Source of the DNA: GWE2-42-39 sp034003625
GTDB taxonomy: Bacteria; Bacteroidota; Bacteroidia; Bacteroidales; Prolixibacteraceae
Length of the DNA: 64,000 nucleotides
Direction: 5' to 3'
Assembly: GCA_034003625.1 (NCBI GenBank)
Contig: JAVEYG010000001.1
Span: 124,001 to 188,000 of the forward strand
The notes under the pieces are model-generated. The model saw only the letters and a list, made by a program, of their open reading frames with translations, did not search any database and was not told the origin of the DNA. A program made the position numbers and the translations under genes. Shown piece after piece: positions 51,876 to 60,599 of the stretch. Position 1 is the stretch's first letter. Every line of letters begins with the position of its first letter.

Positions 51876-53192
51876 TTAATTGGTCATGTTCTGTTTTTGC
51901 TTTTCATCACGCAAAAGCACCTGGTAACCTGCTTTCACAACGACTTTGATCAGCCTGACTTTTTTGCTCAGTAAGGTTTTTGCTGTTTCAATACCGGCGC
52001 TGGCCATCTGTGCTTCCAGGGAGCCGTCAAGGGTGGTCATCCCCAGGGTTTGCAGCGAACGGTCTGCCGATTGTTTGGCGACATCCCTGGTAATTGCCCC
52101 CGGAATGTAAATCCCGGACAGCCCGTCCATATCGTACACGGAAAGTTCTACCGGGAAAAGGGAATTGTTGTAACGAATGCTGTTAATCCTGACAGAGAGC
52201 CTTTCACCGCTTAGGGAAGCGGTTCCGAACAGGAAGTTGTCTTTGGGGATACGGACTCCATTAATAAGTACATCATTAACCAGACGGAGCTTAACGGTCG
52301 AGCCGTTCACGACAGTCCGGGTTTCATGAATAACCGCCCGTATGGCGTTTTGTGTATCCTCCGGGATGGCTTCTTCCAAAGAATAAAATCCGCTGGCCTG
52401 GTTTCCTGTAGCTTGCCCGTTATCCAGCAGGGTCACCGTATCATCGCCTGTCCGGGTGCTTACGGCAAATACTTCTCCGCGTCTTGCCTCAGAAACATGT
52501 CGTAATTTTTCCTGTACCCGGTCCGGGTGCTGGATATCCAGTATTTTTTCCAGCATGCCGTTGAGCTGCTGAATTTCAGGGTCGGGTTCCCCCGGTTGAC
52601 TGATCATCTGCATCATCTGTTCCAGCCGGTCCACATCGGCTGTGTTCACCGGGAAAGTTCCTTCCCCTGTGATCTTTCTTCCCGTATCATCTTCCGTGAC
52701 CGGTAATGCCTCTTGTGTTACGGGCTTATTCATTTCCCTTTCGAGTTCAGCCAGCTTCCGGTAGATCCTTTCCTGGTTGGGATCGGAATTGTCATTGCCG
52801 TAAAGCGAGGAATTAATTCCCTGTCTCCCGGGGTTACCTTGAGAACTGCTTTGGGGTTGAAAAGGGGTAGTTCCATTTTCATGCAGTCTTTCAGCTTTAT
52901 AATTCGGATCGCTTTTTTTCAGTTCCCTCAGCCGGGCGCTGTCCTGCCTGGCCTGGTTGTAATAGCTCATCTTATCCATTGCCTTACGATCCTTCAGGCT
53001 GGCACCTGGAAGATTGACATTGATCCCTGCACGCGGCGCTGCGTCCAGGGCTTCTGCTTCTTCCGCTTTTCCTCCGCCCAGCGCCCAGAACATCAGGGTT
53101 AAAAAAGGGAGGGTGAGCAAAGGTAACATGAGCATGAACCTTCCCTGCCGAATCATTTTTTGCGTTTTCTCCTGTTTTTCCATGTTATTCAT
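51876..53192 (-). CDS. traM: Conjugative transposon protein TraM (VirB10-like)
   Basis: About 438 residues from the ATG at 53192; 53231 is the upper limit of the frame and 53183 a further option. An inner-membrane helix lies near the N-terminus (residues ~22-42: FMLMLPLLTLPFLTLMFWALGG), then a long low-complexity periplasmic linker (Gln/Asn/Pro-rich, ~60-230) and a C-terminal beta domain (~260-435: VKLRLVNDVLINGVRIPKDNFLFGTASLSGERLSVRINSIRYNNSLFPVELSVYDMDGLSGIYIPG), typical of VirB10/TraM. It bridges the two membranes in the secretion channel. The start overlaps the traL stop by a few bases, so both are coupled. Confidence 0.85.
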   Translation of the reverse strand: MNNMEKQEKTQKMIRQGRFMLMLPLLTLPFLTLMFWALGGGKAEEAEALDAAPRAGINVNLPGASLKDRKAMDKMSYYNQARQDSARLRELKKSDPNYKAERLHENGTTPFQPQSSSQGNPGRQGINSSLYGNDNSDPNQERIYRKLAELEREMNKPVTQEALPVTEDDTGRKITGEGTFPVNTADVDRLEQMMQMISQPGEPDPEIQQLNGMLEKILDIQHPDRVQEKLRHVSEARRGEVFAVSTRTGDDTVTLLDNGQATGNQASGFYSLEEAIPEDTQNAIRAVIHETRTVVNGSTVKLRLVNDVLINGVRIPKDNFLFGTASLSGERLSVRINSIRYNNSLFPVELSVYDMDGLSGIYIPGAITRDVAKQSADRSLQTLGMTTLDGSLEAQMASAGIETAKTLLSKKVRLIKVVVKAGYQVLLRDEKQKQNMTN

Positions 53193-53196
53193 TCTT

Positions 53197-53667
53197 TTAC
53201 GGTTGATACTGATTTTCGATAAAGCGTACACTGTCCATCAAACCGGGACGGTGTTTTATGATACTGTCATAGGTGGCCTTACCGGTGGGACTGCGGGCAA
53301 GGCTGTCCATGTAGATCCTGAACTGTCTGATGCGGCTGTATCCGGCTTCGGATAGTTGTGGAGCTGCCTTTGGGGTATCTCCGGTTTGAGTCGCGTGACG
53401 GGGTATTTTAATCGGGGTGATGGAAATGGATTTTGCCTGCCTGGCGGTAAACCCGTTTACAGCGAGGTAAACGCTGTACCCGCCAAACAAAACCACGAAA
53501 AGGCTTAGTAATATCCGCCAGGTACTTCGTGTAAATCCTGCCGTGCGCCTGGCCATCCATGCAGCCCATGCAGACCGGATACGTTTGTACAGTATACCGG
53601 CGGCCAGGGATCCCTTGCTTGTTTTTTGTTCCTCTTTTTGTCTTTTATTTTGGATTGGAAATTTCAT
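53197..53667 (-). CDS. traL: Conjugative transposon protein TraL-like
   Basis: 156 residues. One membrane helix (~50-70: ILLSLFVVLFGGYSVYLAV) follows a strongly basic N-terminal segment (NKRQKEEQKTSKGS...RRTAGFTRSTWR), so the topology is N-in with the C-terminal ~85 residues in the periplasm. Size, position between traK and traM and topology match TraL of CTnDOT-type elements; sequence identity alone would not name it. The role in the apparatus is not known. Upstream lies the second intergenic cassette with mini-ORF B (53728-53805). Confidence 0.6.
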   Translation of the reverse strand: MKFPIQNKRQKEEQKTSKGSLAAGILYKRIRSAWAAWMARRTAGFTRSTWRILLSLFVVLFGGYSVYLAVNGFTARQAKSISITPIKIPRHATQTGDTPKAAPQLSEAGYSRIRQFRIYMDSLARSPTGKATYDSIIKHRPGLMDSVRFIENQYQP

Positions 53668-53727
53668 CTGTTTATTTTTTTCAATTCAACCATGTATAAT
53701 TCCCGTACTAAGTTTGTCCTCATCTGG

Positions 53728-53805
53728 TCAGGACATCAACGGATGGAACCCGCCAGGATGATCATACTTTTGCGTGAGAGGTATGGCTCTATTGGCTCGT
53801 TTCAT
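53728..53805 (-). CDS. Mini-ORF B in traK-traL intergenic cassette
   Basis: 25 codons plus stop, ATG at 53805, 11 nt after the traK stop: MKRANRAIPLTQKYDHPGGF followed by HPLMS. It is the second copy of the mini-ORF described at 51778-51858, ~78% identical in DNA over 69 nt. In both copies it starts just after the upstream tra gene and is followed by ~55-60 nt that end in AATTGAAAAAA(A)TAAACAG before the next tra ATG. The sense strand holds an ATG-to-stop frame in both; the antisense strand also stays open, so the coding claim is cautious. Confidence 0.4.
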   Translation of the reverse strand: MKRANRAIPLTQKYDHPGGFHPLMS

Positions 53806-53816
53806 AGCCATAGGTT

Positions 53817-54440
53817 TTACTGACGCCTGCTCATTGTTTTCAAATCCCTGTTCTCAATAGTATTCCACCGCTCGATCAAAAAGCCGTGCGGATTATTGTC
53901 GCTGCGGGATACACTGCGCAAAGCTCCTTCCGTGACCAGGCTGCGGGTGGTGATGCTGGTCGGGCGGATAATGCGCTGAGTAGCGTAGCACCGGAAGCGG
54001 TAAGGGTATTGATCTGTGTCCACTGCAACACTGTCCACCCCGATGGTTTGGTTCACATTTCCGGAGATCAGCCCGGCATAATAGCCGTTCTCCTTCAGGT
54101 CGTCATAAACGCGTTTGGCCGTTCCGTCTGCCAGGTACAGGGCTTTGGCAATATTCGCCTGGATGGCTTTGTCATCCGGGTCGAGCGTGAAAAACAGGGT
54201 ATGGAAGGTCTTTATATGGTCTCTCGCCTCCACAGGGATGTTGTCCCTGCGGTTCGAAGCATAAGCTTCCAGCGCCTTGCCGCCCGCCAGGATGTAGATC
54301 CGGTCCTGCATCTGCGATACCAGGCTGTAGCTTTTATAGAGTGCAAAACAGCAAATCAGCACACAGCCAGCAATAACCAGCATGGTAAAACTCCTGACAT
54401 ACCGGAACGCGGTATCGATATTTTTCATCTTACTGAACAT
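53817..54440 (-). CDS. traK: Conjugative transposon protein TraK (VirB8-like)
   Basis: 207 residues. A cytoplasmic N-terminus (MFSKMKNIDTAFRYVRSF), one membrane helix (~18-38: TMLVIAGCVLICCFALYKSYSLV) and a periplasmic domain (~60-195: VEARDHIKTFHTLFFTLDPDDKAIQANIAKALYL..., RFRCYATQRIIRPTSITTRSLVTEGALR) with the NTF2-like layout of VirB8 relatives. TraK is a well conserved gene of Bacteroidota conjugative elements and lies in the standard order after traJ. An alternative ATG is four codons on (54428). It helps nucleate the secretion channel. Confidence 0.85.
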   Translation of the reverse strand: MFSKMKNIDTAFRYVRSFTMLVIAGCVLICCFALYKSYSLVSQMQDRIYILAGGKALEAYASNRRDNIPVEARDHIKTFHTLFFTLDPDDKAIQANIAKALYLADGTAKRVYDDLKENGYYAGLISGNVNQTIGVDSVAVDTDQYPYRFRCYATQRIIRPTSITTRSLVTEGALRSVSRSDNNPHGFLIERWNTIENRDLKTMSRRQ

Positions 54441-54476
54441 AGTTCCTCTTTTTTATTGCTTTTGAATTACCCCTGT

Positions 54477-55685
54477 TTATGTATTTCCCTTCAGCTTGTC
54501 TCCCATATAGCCTGAACCGGACTTGCTGCCTTCGTTGAAATACGGATTGGACGTACCACTACTGGCCATACTTTGCGACATGCGGTTGGCTGCACCGCCC
54601 ATGGCATCTGCCGCCATACCTGCTCCTCCGGATACCATGCTCACCGCACTTTTGGACGCGCCCCCGAACACGCTGGTCACCTTCTGTCCCAATGCTCCGC
54701 CACCTCCGGCGTGGACAATGTAATTGGCCACGGAAGGAACAGTGAAGTATCCGATAATACCGATGATCAGAAAGACCAGGTAAGCCATGTCGGTCCGGCT
54801 GAAAAAGGTATCGCCGTAATCCTCTACCTGGGAGATGTCCAGTTCCAGCATCTTTTCCTGGATCCTGCCGATAATGCTGCCAAAAATATTGGCAACCGGC
54901 AGCCACAGGAAAACGTTGATGTACCGGGCCAGCCATACGGTTAGCGTGTGTTGGAAACCGTCAAAAACGGCTATACCGAATACGAAGGGACCCAGTATGG
55001 CCAGCACGATCAACTGGAAAGTGCGGAGCGTATCGATACACAAGGCGGCCGCCTCAAACAGCACCCGGAGCACTTCGCTCATCCATTCTTTTACCGAATT
55101 ACGGAAATTGTAGGAAGCCTTTGACATGGCAAACCGGATGTCATTACCGATCCCAGCCAACAGGCCTTCCTCTGCGGAATCAGCGTCATCATGGGTGTAT
55201 TTGTACCAGCGGTCCCGGTCGCCATCTCCGCTTTCCCCCACATACATCTGCCAGGCATTGGTTTGCTTAATAGCTTCTTCTTTCTTTTGAAGCAATACGG
55301 CAATTGATTTATCCGACCCTTCCACCATCGCAGCGGTAGCGGTGACCGTCGGCTTCATCACCCCGTTGATCAGGCCGATGACCGAAGGGAACATCAGCAC
55401 GCAAAAGCCGATCACAAACGGGCGGAACAGCGGATAAAAATCTACCGGCTCGGCTCGGGCAATATGCCCCCATACCCGCGAAGCGATATACCACATAGCA
55501 GCAAATCCGGCAAGTCCCTGTCCCACACCAATGAGTTGGGCACAGAGCGGCATCATCTCATCATACAACTGGTCCAGCACGCCGTGCAGGCCTTTCATTT
55601 CGTCTGTCAGGCTCTGCGCCAGGCCCATAAAAGGCAACATCGTCCCCGCTACCGCCATCCAGGCGACCTTTCTGTACTTTGTCAT
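54477..55685 (-). CDS. traJ: Conjugative transposon protein TraJ (VirB6-like)
   Basis: 402 residues with a signal-like N-terminus (MTKYRKVAWMAVAGTMLPFMGLAQ). Polytopic: helices at ~45-70, ~88-110, ~215-240 and ~255-345. Family landmarks are LCAQLIGVGQGLAGFAAMWYIASRVWGHIARAEPVDFYPLFRPFVIGFCVLMFP (~45-100) and TVWLARYINVFLWLPVANIFG (~245-265). The C-terminal ~60 residues are Gly/Ser/Met-rich. It is the inner-membrane channel component. 36 nt before traK and 16 nt after the third TraI-like gene, in one operon. Confidence 0.9.
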   Translation of the reverse strand: MTKYRKVAWMAVAGTMLPFMGLAQSLTDEMKGLHGVLDQLYDEMMPLCAQLIGVGQGLAGFAAMWYIASRVWGHIARAEPVDFYPLFRPFVIGFCVLMFPSVIGLINGVMKPTVTATAAMVEGSDKSIAVLLQKKEEAIKQTNAWQMYVGESGDGDRDRWYKYTHDDADSAEEGLLAGIGNDIRFAMSKASYNFRNSVKEWMSEVLRVLFEAAALCIDTLRTFQLIVLAILGPFVFGIAVFDGFQHTLTVWLARYINVFLWLPVANIFGSIIGRIQEKMLELDISQVEDYGDTFFSRTDMAYLVFLIIGIIGYFTVPSVANYIVHAGGGGALGQKVTSVFGGASKSAVSMVSGGAGMAADAMGGAANRMSQSMASSGTSNPYFNEGSKSGSGYMGDKLKGNT

Positions 55686-55701
55686 ATCTGAATCTGAAAT
55701 T

Positions 55702-56352
55702 TTAATTGTTTAACCCGTATATTTCCCGGATGGCCTGTGCATCATTCCTTTCCTTTGCCCGTTGCACGGACAGTATGGTCGTCTTGTTATTAAAGTATCT
55801 CAGGAACATCAGCTTGTCCTGCATATCATCAAAAATGCGGTCGATGGCCTGCAGCCGTTCATCGTCGCTCATCCTGGCCTCTCCCGCCGTAATAATTACA
55901 AGGAGTTCATCCAAATTGCGTAAGGCTTCATCAAACAAATTGTCATAAACCCTTGCCAGGTAACGCAGTTCCTCTTCACTGAAATTATCATCCTGCCTGA
56001 ACCGGTCATAGGCACTGCGGTATTCCTTTACCAGTACAACCTGGTAGCTGATAATATCCGCCACCCGCCTGTAGCTTCGTACCGTCGGGCTGACCTGCAA
56101 CAGGCCGTCCAGAAAAACCTTGTGCAGGCTGAAATTACCTTGCGAGATGTTCCTGATGGTGTTGTAGCCGCCTTCCAGGATCAGGTAGCCTTTCTTCATG
56201 TCACTGAGAATTTGTTTGAACTGGGCCAGCTTCTCCACATTGAGCAGTAATTGCTGGACTTCGGCGGACTGGGCCGAAGCCTTTTGTGCCGGGAAAAGGC
56301 CGCCGAAAACAAGGCAGGCTGCCACGATAATCCTTCCAATTTTCGTTTTCAT
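55702..56352 (-). CDS. TraI-like periplasmic conjugation protein, paralogue 3
   Basis: 216 residues with a signal peptide (MKTKIGRIIVAACLVFGGLFPAQKASAQ). The rest is helical (AEVQQLLLNVEKLAQFKQILSDMKKGYLILEGGYNTIRNISQGNFSLHKVFLDGLLQVSP...) and ends in REIYGLNN, as the neighbours do. It shares with paralogue 2 the middle pattern (KGY-I-EG-TI-G-F-LH-VF) and the C-terminal helix with D-ERL-RID. ATGA overlap (4 bp) with paralogue 2. Proteins at this position in Bacteroidota ICEs are labelled TraI or, in databases, TerB-like/hypothetical. Exported, probably a periplasmic part of the transfer machine. Confidence 0.65.
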   Translation of the reverse strand: MKTKIGRIIVAACLVFGGLFPAQKASAQSAEVQQLLLNVEKLAQFKQILSDMKKGYLILEGGYNTIRNISQGNFSLHKVFLDGLLQVSPTVRSYRRVADIISYQVVLVKEYRSAYDRFRQDDNFSEEELRYLARVYDNLFDEALRNLDELLVIITAGEARMSDDERLQAIDRIFDDMQDKLMFLRYFNNKTTILSVQRAKERNDAQAIREIYGLNN

Positions 56353-57005
56353 GGCTGTTCGTTTTTAAGGCCGTATAATGCCCGGCCGGTCTGGACTTCG
56401 GTTTTCTGCTGCAGCCGGACTGCGGTCATGATTTTGGCCTCATTGGAAAAACTCCGTAAGAAGGTATATTGGTCCTGCATGTCCAGGTACAGCTTGTCTA
56501 TCCTTCTCAGGCGCTCGTTATCCTTCATTTCCAACTCTCCATCGGTCGTGACGGTTATCAGCTGGTCCAGTGTTTTTTCGCAGTCATCAAGCAAACGGCC
56601 AAATACCCGGCGGATATAGGCCAGTTCCTCATCATTAAAGGCATCACCGGCGCTTAACTGCCGGCAGGTGCGGTTATAATCCTGCACGATCCTGACCTGC
56701 ATGGAAATCATGTCGGCTACCCTTGCATAGCGCCTGATCTCCGGGTTGACCGTTTTTAGGGAGCTGAAAAAGACGTTATGCAGGTCAAACTCGCCCCTGG
56801 TAAAACCACCTATGGTGGTAAGCCCTTCCCGGGCTATATGATAGCCTTTTTGGGCATATTCGATATAGACTTGCAGGGCGGCAACCTGCTGGAGCAGGTA
56901 TTTCTTTTGGGTCTTTTTCTGCCGGAACCATTCCGAAAAGGTCTGGGCCTGAAGCCCGGATGAAGCGGTAACCAGTACCAGGAGTATCATCATGATCTTT
57001 TTCAT
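56349..57005 (-). CDS. TraI-like periplasmic conjugation protein, paralogue 2
   Basis: About 218 residues from the ATG at 57005 (MKKIMMILLVLVTASSGLQAQ), preferred over the TTG at 57023 because it gives a normal signal peptide and avoids overlap with paralogue 1. Helical protein with KKYLLQQVAALQVYIEYAQKGYHIAREGLTTIGGFTRGEFDLHNVFFSSLKTVNPEIRRYARVADMISMQVRIVQDYNR in the first half and NDEELAYIRRVFGRLLDDCEKTLDQLITVTTDGELEMKDNERLRRIDKLYLDMQDQ in the second, ending in ALYGLKNEQP. It is a paralogue of genes on both sides. No catalytic residues seen. Periplasmic. Confidence 0.65.
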   Translation of the reverse strand: MKKIMMILLVLVTASSGLQAQTFSEWFRQKKTQKKYLLQQVAALQVYIEYAQKGYHIAREGLTTIGGFTRGEFDLHNVFFSSLKTVNPEIRRYARVADMISMQVRIVQDYNRTCRQLSAGDAFNDEELAYIRRVFGRLLDDCEKTLDQLITVTTDGELEMKDNERLRRIDKLYLDMQDQYTFLRSFSNEAKIMTAVRLQQKTEVQTGRALYGLKNEQP

Positions 57006-57015
57006 GGCACTTCGT

Positions 57016-57696
57016 TTAATCAAGTCCGTACAATTGTTTCACCACGTATACTTCACGGGCGCTTTTGGCCCGTTGAAGGCTCAGCATCATGTTCTGCCGG
57101 TTAAAGCGGGTCAGATCATCATAGTTGGCATCCACCCGGTCTGCGGCATTACCTATCAGCTCCAATCTTTTTGCATCACTCATGGTTGTGGCAAACGACC
57201 GGATGATAAGCATGATCTGGTCGATATTTTTCAGGCTTTCTTCCAGGATGCCGGAATATACCTTCTCCATGTATTCGATTTCATCCACGGTAAAATGCTC
57301 GTCCTGCCTGATCAGTTGCCAGGCCCTGTCGTATTCGCTCACCAGCCGGACCTGTTTTTGCGTAATGACCCGGATGCGCTGGTAATAAGATATAATGACC
57401 TTTACCCGGGCCAGTTCTTCATAATACTTCCGGTATTGCTCCTTCTGCTTTTCCGTCCACACCGAGATCTCCTCCAGCTTTAATTTGGATAACGCGTTTT
57501 CCAGGGTTTTCTGGGCATTCTGCAACCAAATCGTCTTGTTCTGCATCCGCTGGATCTGCAGGTCAACGGCCCTGATCACCCGCTTGACTCCTTCCTTGAT
57601 AATCTCTGCGATCGGGATGGCATTGGCTTTTTGTACCGGGAGCATTATAAATAAAACACAAAGGGCCGGCCAGATTATTCTTCCATAGTTTTTCAT
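57016..57696 (-). CDS. TraI-like periplasmic conjugation protein, paralogue 1
   Basis: 226 residues with a signal peptide (MKNYGRIIWPALCVLFIMLPVQKANA). The helical body (IKEGVKRVIRAVDLQIQRMQNKTIWLQNAQKTLENALSKLKLEEISVW..., HFTVDEIEYMEKVYSGILEESLKNIDQIMLIIRSFATTMSDAKRLELI) ends in KQLYGLD. This is the form usually called TraI in Bacteroidota conjugative elements (unrelated to F-plasmid relaxase TraI). First of three tandem paralogues between traG and traJ. A structural or adaptor role in the periplasm is likely; nothing in the sequence shows an enzyme. Confidence 0.7.
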   Translation of the reverse strand: MKNYGRIIWPALCVLFIMLPVQKANAIPIAEIIKEGVKRVIRAVDLQIQRMQNKTIWLQNAQKTLENALSKLKLEEISVWTEKQKEQYRKYYEELARVKVIISYYQRIRVITQKQVRLVSEYDRAWQLIRQDEHFTVDEIEYMEKVYSGILEESLKNIDQIMLIIRSFATTMSDAKRLELIGNAADRVDANYDDLTRFNRQNMMLSLQRAKSAREVYVVKQLYGLD

Positions 57697-57716
57697 CGTT
57701 TTCGTTATTTGGGTTT

Positions 57717-60227
57717 TTACATCTTACTTTTTCTCATATCTTCTGCCATCGCTGCAATGCCTTTGCGGATGTCCCCGCCAAATCGGACTGCGTATTCCGC
57801 CAGCTTTACCTTCTCTGTCTGTTCCGTGGTGTAGGCCAGATATTCTTCCAGGCTGACCTCTGTCCGGTATACCTTGCTCAGCACTCCGCCCAGGCTGATA
57901 AAAACTTCCTTGTATTTTTTGGCAGGATCGTTGGCTTTATTGACCGACAGCACCAATGCTTTTTCCTTTTCGGTCAGGCCCAGCAGTTCCTGGATCTGGT
58001 CAAACTTGTTCTGGTATTTGCTTTGGTCAAGCAGGATCTTGCAGTCACTGTTGTTGATAATGGCCTGTTTGACAACGGGGGATGAGATAATGTCCTCCAC
58101 TTCCTGCGTAACCACAACGGCTTCTCCGAAGAACTTTCGCACGGTTTTAAAAAGGTATTTGATGTATTCGGCAAAGCCTTCCTTCATCAGCGATTTCCAG
58201 GCTTCCTCAATCAGGATCATCTTACGGATTCCTTTCATTTTCCGCATTTTACCTATGAAAACTTCCATGATAATGATGGTCACAACCGGGAACAGGATGG
58301 GATGATCCTTGATGGCGTCCAACTCGAATACAATGAAGCGTTCCTGCAGCAGGTCCAGGTTATCGGTGGCATTGAGCAGGTAGTCAAATTCGCCGCCCTG
58401 GTAGTACGGACGCAATACGTACAGGAAATTATCCGCATCAAAATCTTTTTCCTTCACCCGGTCGCCTTCCAGTACCTTCAGGTATTCATCTCTCAGAAAA
58501 ACGTAAAAGCTGTTGAAGCAGGGGAACACCTCCGGATGCTTGTCCAGGTGGGTATAGTAACCGCTGATAGCATTGGACAGGGCCACGTATTCACTACGCC
58601 TGAAGGCTTCGTCATCTTTTTTCCACAGGGCAAGAAGCAGTGTTTTGATGCTTTCTTTCTTCTCCGTATCCAGGCTGTCGCCTTCACCGATATAAAAAGG
58701 ATTAAAGCAGATGGGATTGTCTTCGCTGTAAGTGAAGTAATAGCCCTTTACCAGATCGCACAGTCCTTTGTAGCTGTGCCCCACATCCACCAGCACGATA
58801 TGGGTTCCCTGTTCATAGTAACTGCGGACCATGTGGTTGGTGAAAAAGGATTTTCCACTGCCCGAGGGACCAAGTATGAACTTGTTGCGGTTGGTGCAGA
58901 TGCCTATTCTCATGGGTTCATCGGAGATATCCACATGCACAGGCTTTCCTGTTAGCCGGTCGCCCAGGCGGATGCCTACGGGGCTAAGCGAGGAACGGTA
59001 ACCGGTTTCCAGGTTCAGAAAACAGGTGGCTTGTTCGGCGAACGTGTCAAAGGTATCGTTCATCGGGAAGTCGGCAGCATTGCCGGGAATACCTGCCCAG
59101 AAAATCTGCGGCGCTCCAACGGTTTCCTGTTTGGCTACCGCATCCATCTGCGCCAGCGCGGAGGATATCCTGTTTTTCAGGTCTTTCAGCTCATCCTTCT
59201 GATCGGTCCATACCAGTACATTAAAATGGGCTTTCACCGGAAGCCGTTGTCGGCTGATGGCTTCGTTCAGAAAATCATTGGTGGCGTCCCTGGCGATCAT
59301 GTTCTCCCTGCTGTAAGCGGATAAGGATTGCAGTCTTAATCGTTTGCTTTCCAGTTTTTGGATGGTCTTCTGCGCATCTTCGATAAAAAGGTATTGGTTG
59401 TAGATATGGTTGCAGGATAAAAGCTGTCCGAGCGTGGAGGCAAAGCCGACGCTGAATTTCGTCCGGTCGGTGCTGTATTTGTCGTAATTGATCCGGCTGC
59501 CGCATAGTGCCGGTAAATCCGCGGCATCGGCCAGGGTATATGACTGGCAGTATTTATCACCCACACGTAAGCCTTCATCGAATGCGATATCTGATATTAA
59601 AAACCGGTCATTCCTTTCCGACAGACAGCAATACTGCTCGATCAGGCCTGTTTGACGGTTGTGGCTCCTGAGGTCGTTTTCCCTTAACCGGGTCAGCTTT
59701 ATAAAACCGCTGTCTTCCAGGATGCGTCTGAACTGGCCTGCACTATCCAAAAAATCCTGCAACAACTGTGGTTTCAAGGTTTCTTCCGGCACGATAGTAC
59801 GGCGCAACAGGCTGGAAAACTGCGAGGTGGCTGTTTTTCTTCCTGCCGGCTTTTTGGTCAGCATGATATAGCAGGTATGGGCGAGAAAAGGACGCTCGTT
59901 GAAAAAGCGCTCACTGGCCCGGCTCAGAAAGCTGGTGTCCTCTTTGCTGAAATCAGGATGATGTTTACTTTCCAAAAACCAGTCCTGCTTGTGGAAGACA
60001 CTAAACTTAGGCAGTATCTTAACGGCTTTCACCCATGCCTGGTGAAAGGCTTCATATTCCTGATCGGAAAGGGTGAAGATCTCCGGCAGGCCGACCTCAA
60101 AAACAACAGTGATATCGCCTTGCTTGCTCAGGATGCAGTCGTGCTCTACATCCATAACCGGCAAAATATCTTCCAACAGTTTTTCCATTTTTCTTTTTTT
60201 ATTCTGGTGATTCATTGATTTCCTCAT
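57717..60227 (-). CDS. traG: Conjugation ATPase TraG (VirB4-like)
   Basis: 836 residues. The N-terminal half (~30-430, DUF3875-like) precedes the ATPase domain with the Walker A motif ILGPSGSGKSFFTNHMV (~450), MILIEEAWKSLMKEGFAEYIKYLFKTVRKFFGEAVVVTQEVEDI (Walker B and following, ~690-730) and DCKILLDQSKYQNKFDQIQELLGLTEKEKALVLSV. It powers pilus assembly and DNA transfer. Later in-frame ATGs at 60215 and 60188 are possible starts. It follows traF by 17 nt. Confidence 0.92.
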   Translation of the reverse strand: MRKSMNHQNKKRKMEKLLEDILPVMDVEHDCILSKQGDITVVFEVGLPEIFTLSDQEYEAFHQAWVKAVKILPKFSVFHKQDWFLESKHHPDFSKEDTSFLSRASERFFNERPFLAHTCYIMLTKKPAGRKTATSQFSSLLRRTIVPEETLKPQLLQDFLDSAGQFRRILEDSGFIKLTRLRENDLRSHNRQTGLIEQYCCLSERNDRFLISDIAFDEGLRVGDKYCQSYTLADAADLPALCGSRINYDKYSTDRTKFSVGFASTLGQLLSCNHIYNQYLFIEDAQKTIQKLESKRLRLQSLSAYSRENMIARDATNDFLNEAISRQRLPVKAHFNVLVWTDQKDELKDLKNRISSALAQMDAVAKQETVGAPQIFWAGIPGNAADFPMNDTFDTFAEQATCFLNLETGYRSSLSPVGIRLGDRLTGKPVHVDISDEPMRIGICTNRNKFILGPSGSGKSFFTNHMVRSYYEQGTHIVLVDVGHSYKGLCDLVKGYYFTYSEDNPICFNPFYIGEGDSLDTEKKESIKTLLLALWKKDDEAFRRSEYVALSNAISGYYTHLDKHPEVFPCFNSFYVFLRDEYLKVLEGDRVKEKDFDADNFLYVLRPYYQGGEFDYLLNATDNLDLLQERFIVFELDAIKDHPILFPVVTIIIMEVFIGKMRKMKGIRKMILIEEAWKSLMKEGFAEYIKYLFKTVRKFFGEAVVVTQEVEDIISSPVVKQAIINNSDCKILLDQSKYQNKFDQIQELLGLTEKEKALVLSVNKANDPAKKYKEVFISLGGVLSKVYRTEVSLEEYLAYTTEQTEKVKLAEYAVRFGGDIRKGIAAMAEDMRKSKM

Positions 60228-60244
60228 CTCTTTATTCCGCTTTC

Positions 60245-60580
60245 CTACCGGGGATTACTTAATCCTTTAAGGTTTATGAAAACTTTCCTGCTTCGGGATT
60301 TGATCACCCCCGGGACCCGCCCTCGAGCAAGGGCTTTCATCAGGCCGTGCTGCCCGTATTTATTGCTCATGCTGTAGATTCGGATGACCAGCAGCACCCC
60401 GGCACCGCCGGCAATCCCCACGCAAAGGACAGAAGGCAGACCAATGAAATACAGCACCGCAAAGAGGATGAGCAGGGCGACCACACCGCCGCCCAAATAC
60501 CAGATATACTGCGCCTTCAGTCCTTTGAACTCGATACTTTGGTTAATTCCTTTGTTGATCTGATAGACACTGTTTGCCAT
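60245..60580 (-). CDS. traF: Conjugative transposon protein TraF (DUF4133, VirB3-like)
   Basis: 111 residues with two membrane helices (~29-48: YIWYLGGGVVALLILFAVLYFIG; ~52-70: VLCVGIAGGAGVLLVIRIYSM). The N-terminus (NSVYQINKGINQSIEFKGLKAQYIWYLGGG) and the C-terminal GQHGLMKALARGRVPGVIKSRSRKVF are the conserved signature of TraF/DUF4133, which stands next to TraG in CTnDOT-type systems. The usual upstream neighbour traE is not here; the helicase gene ends 19 nt before it. It is a small inner-membrane component of the apparatus. Confidence 0.85.
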   Translation of the reverse strand: MANSVYQINKGINQSIEFKGLKAQYIWYLGGGVVALLILFAVLYFIGLPSVLCVGIAGGAGVLLVIRIYSMSNKYGQHGLMKALARGRVPGVIKSRSRKVFINLKGLSNPR

Positions 60581-60599
60581 AAAACCTGTTTTTTACTGT

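Noticed and set aside
53626..53823. Plus-strand frame over the traK-traL gap, with a similar antisense frame over the traM-traN gap
   Set aside because: Both antisense frames are open only because the intergenic cassette is duplicated. The ATG and stop positions agree better on the sense strand, where the mini-ORF is annotated.
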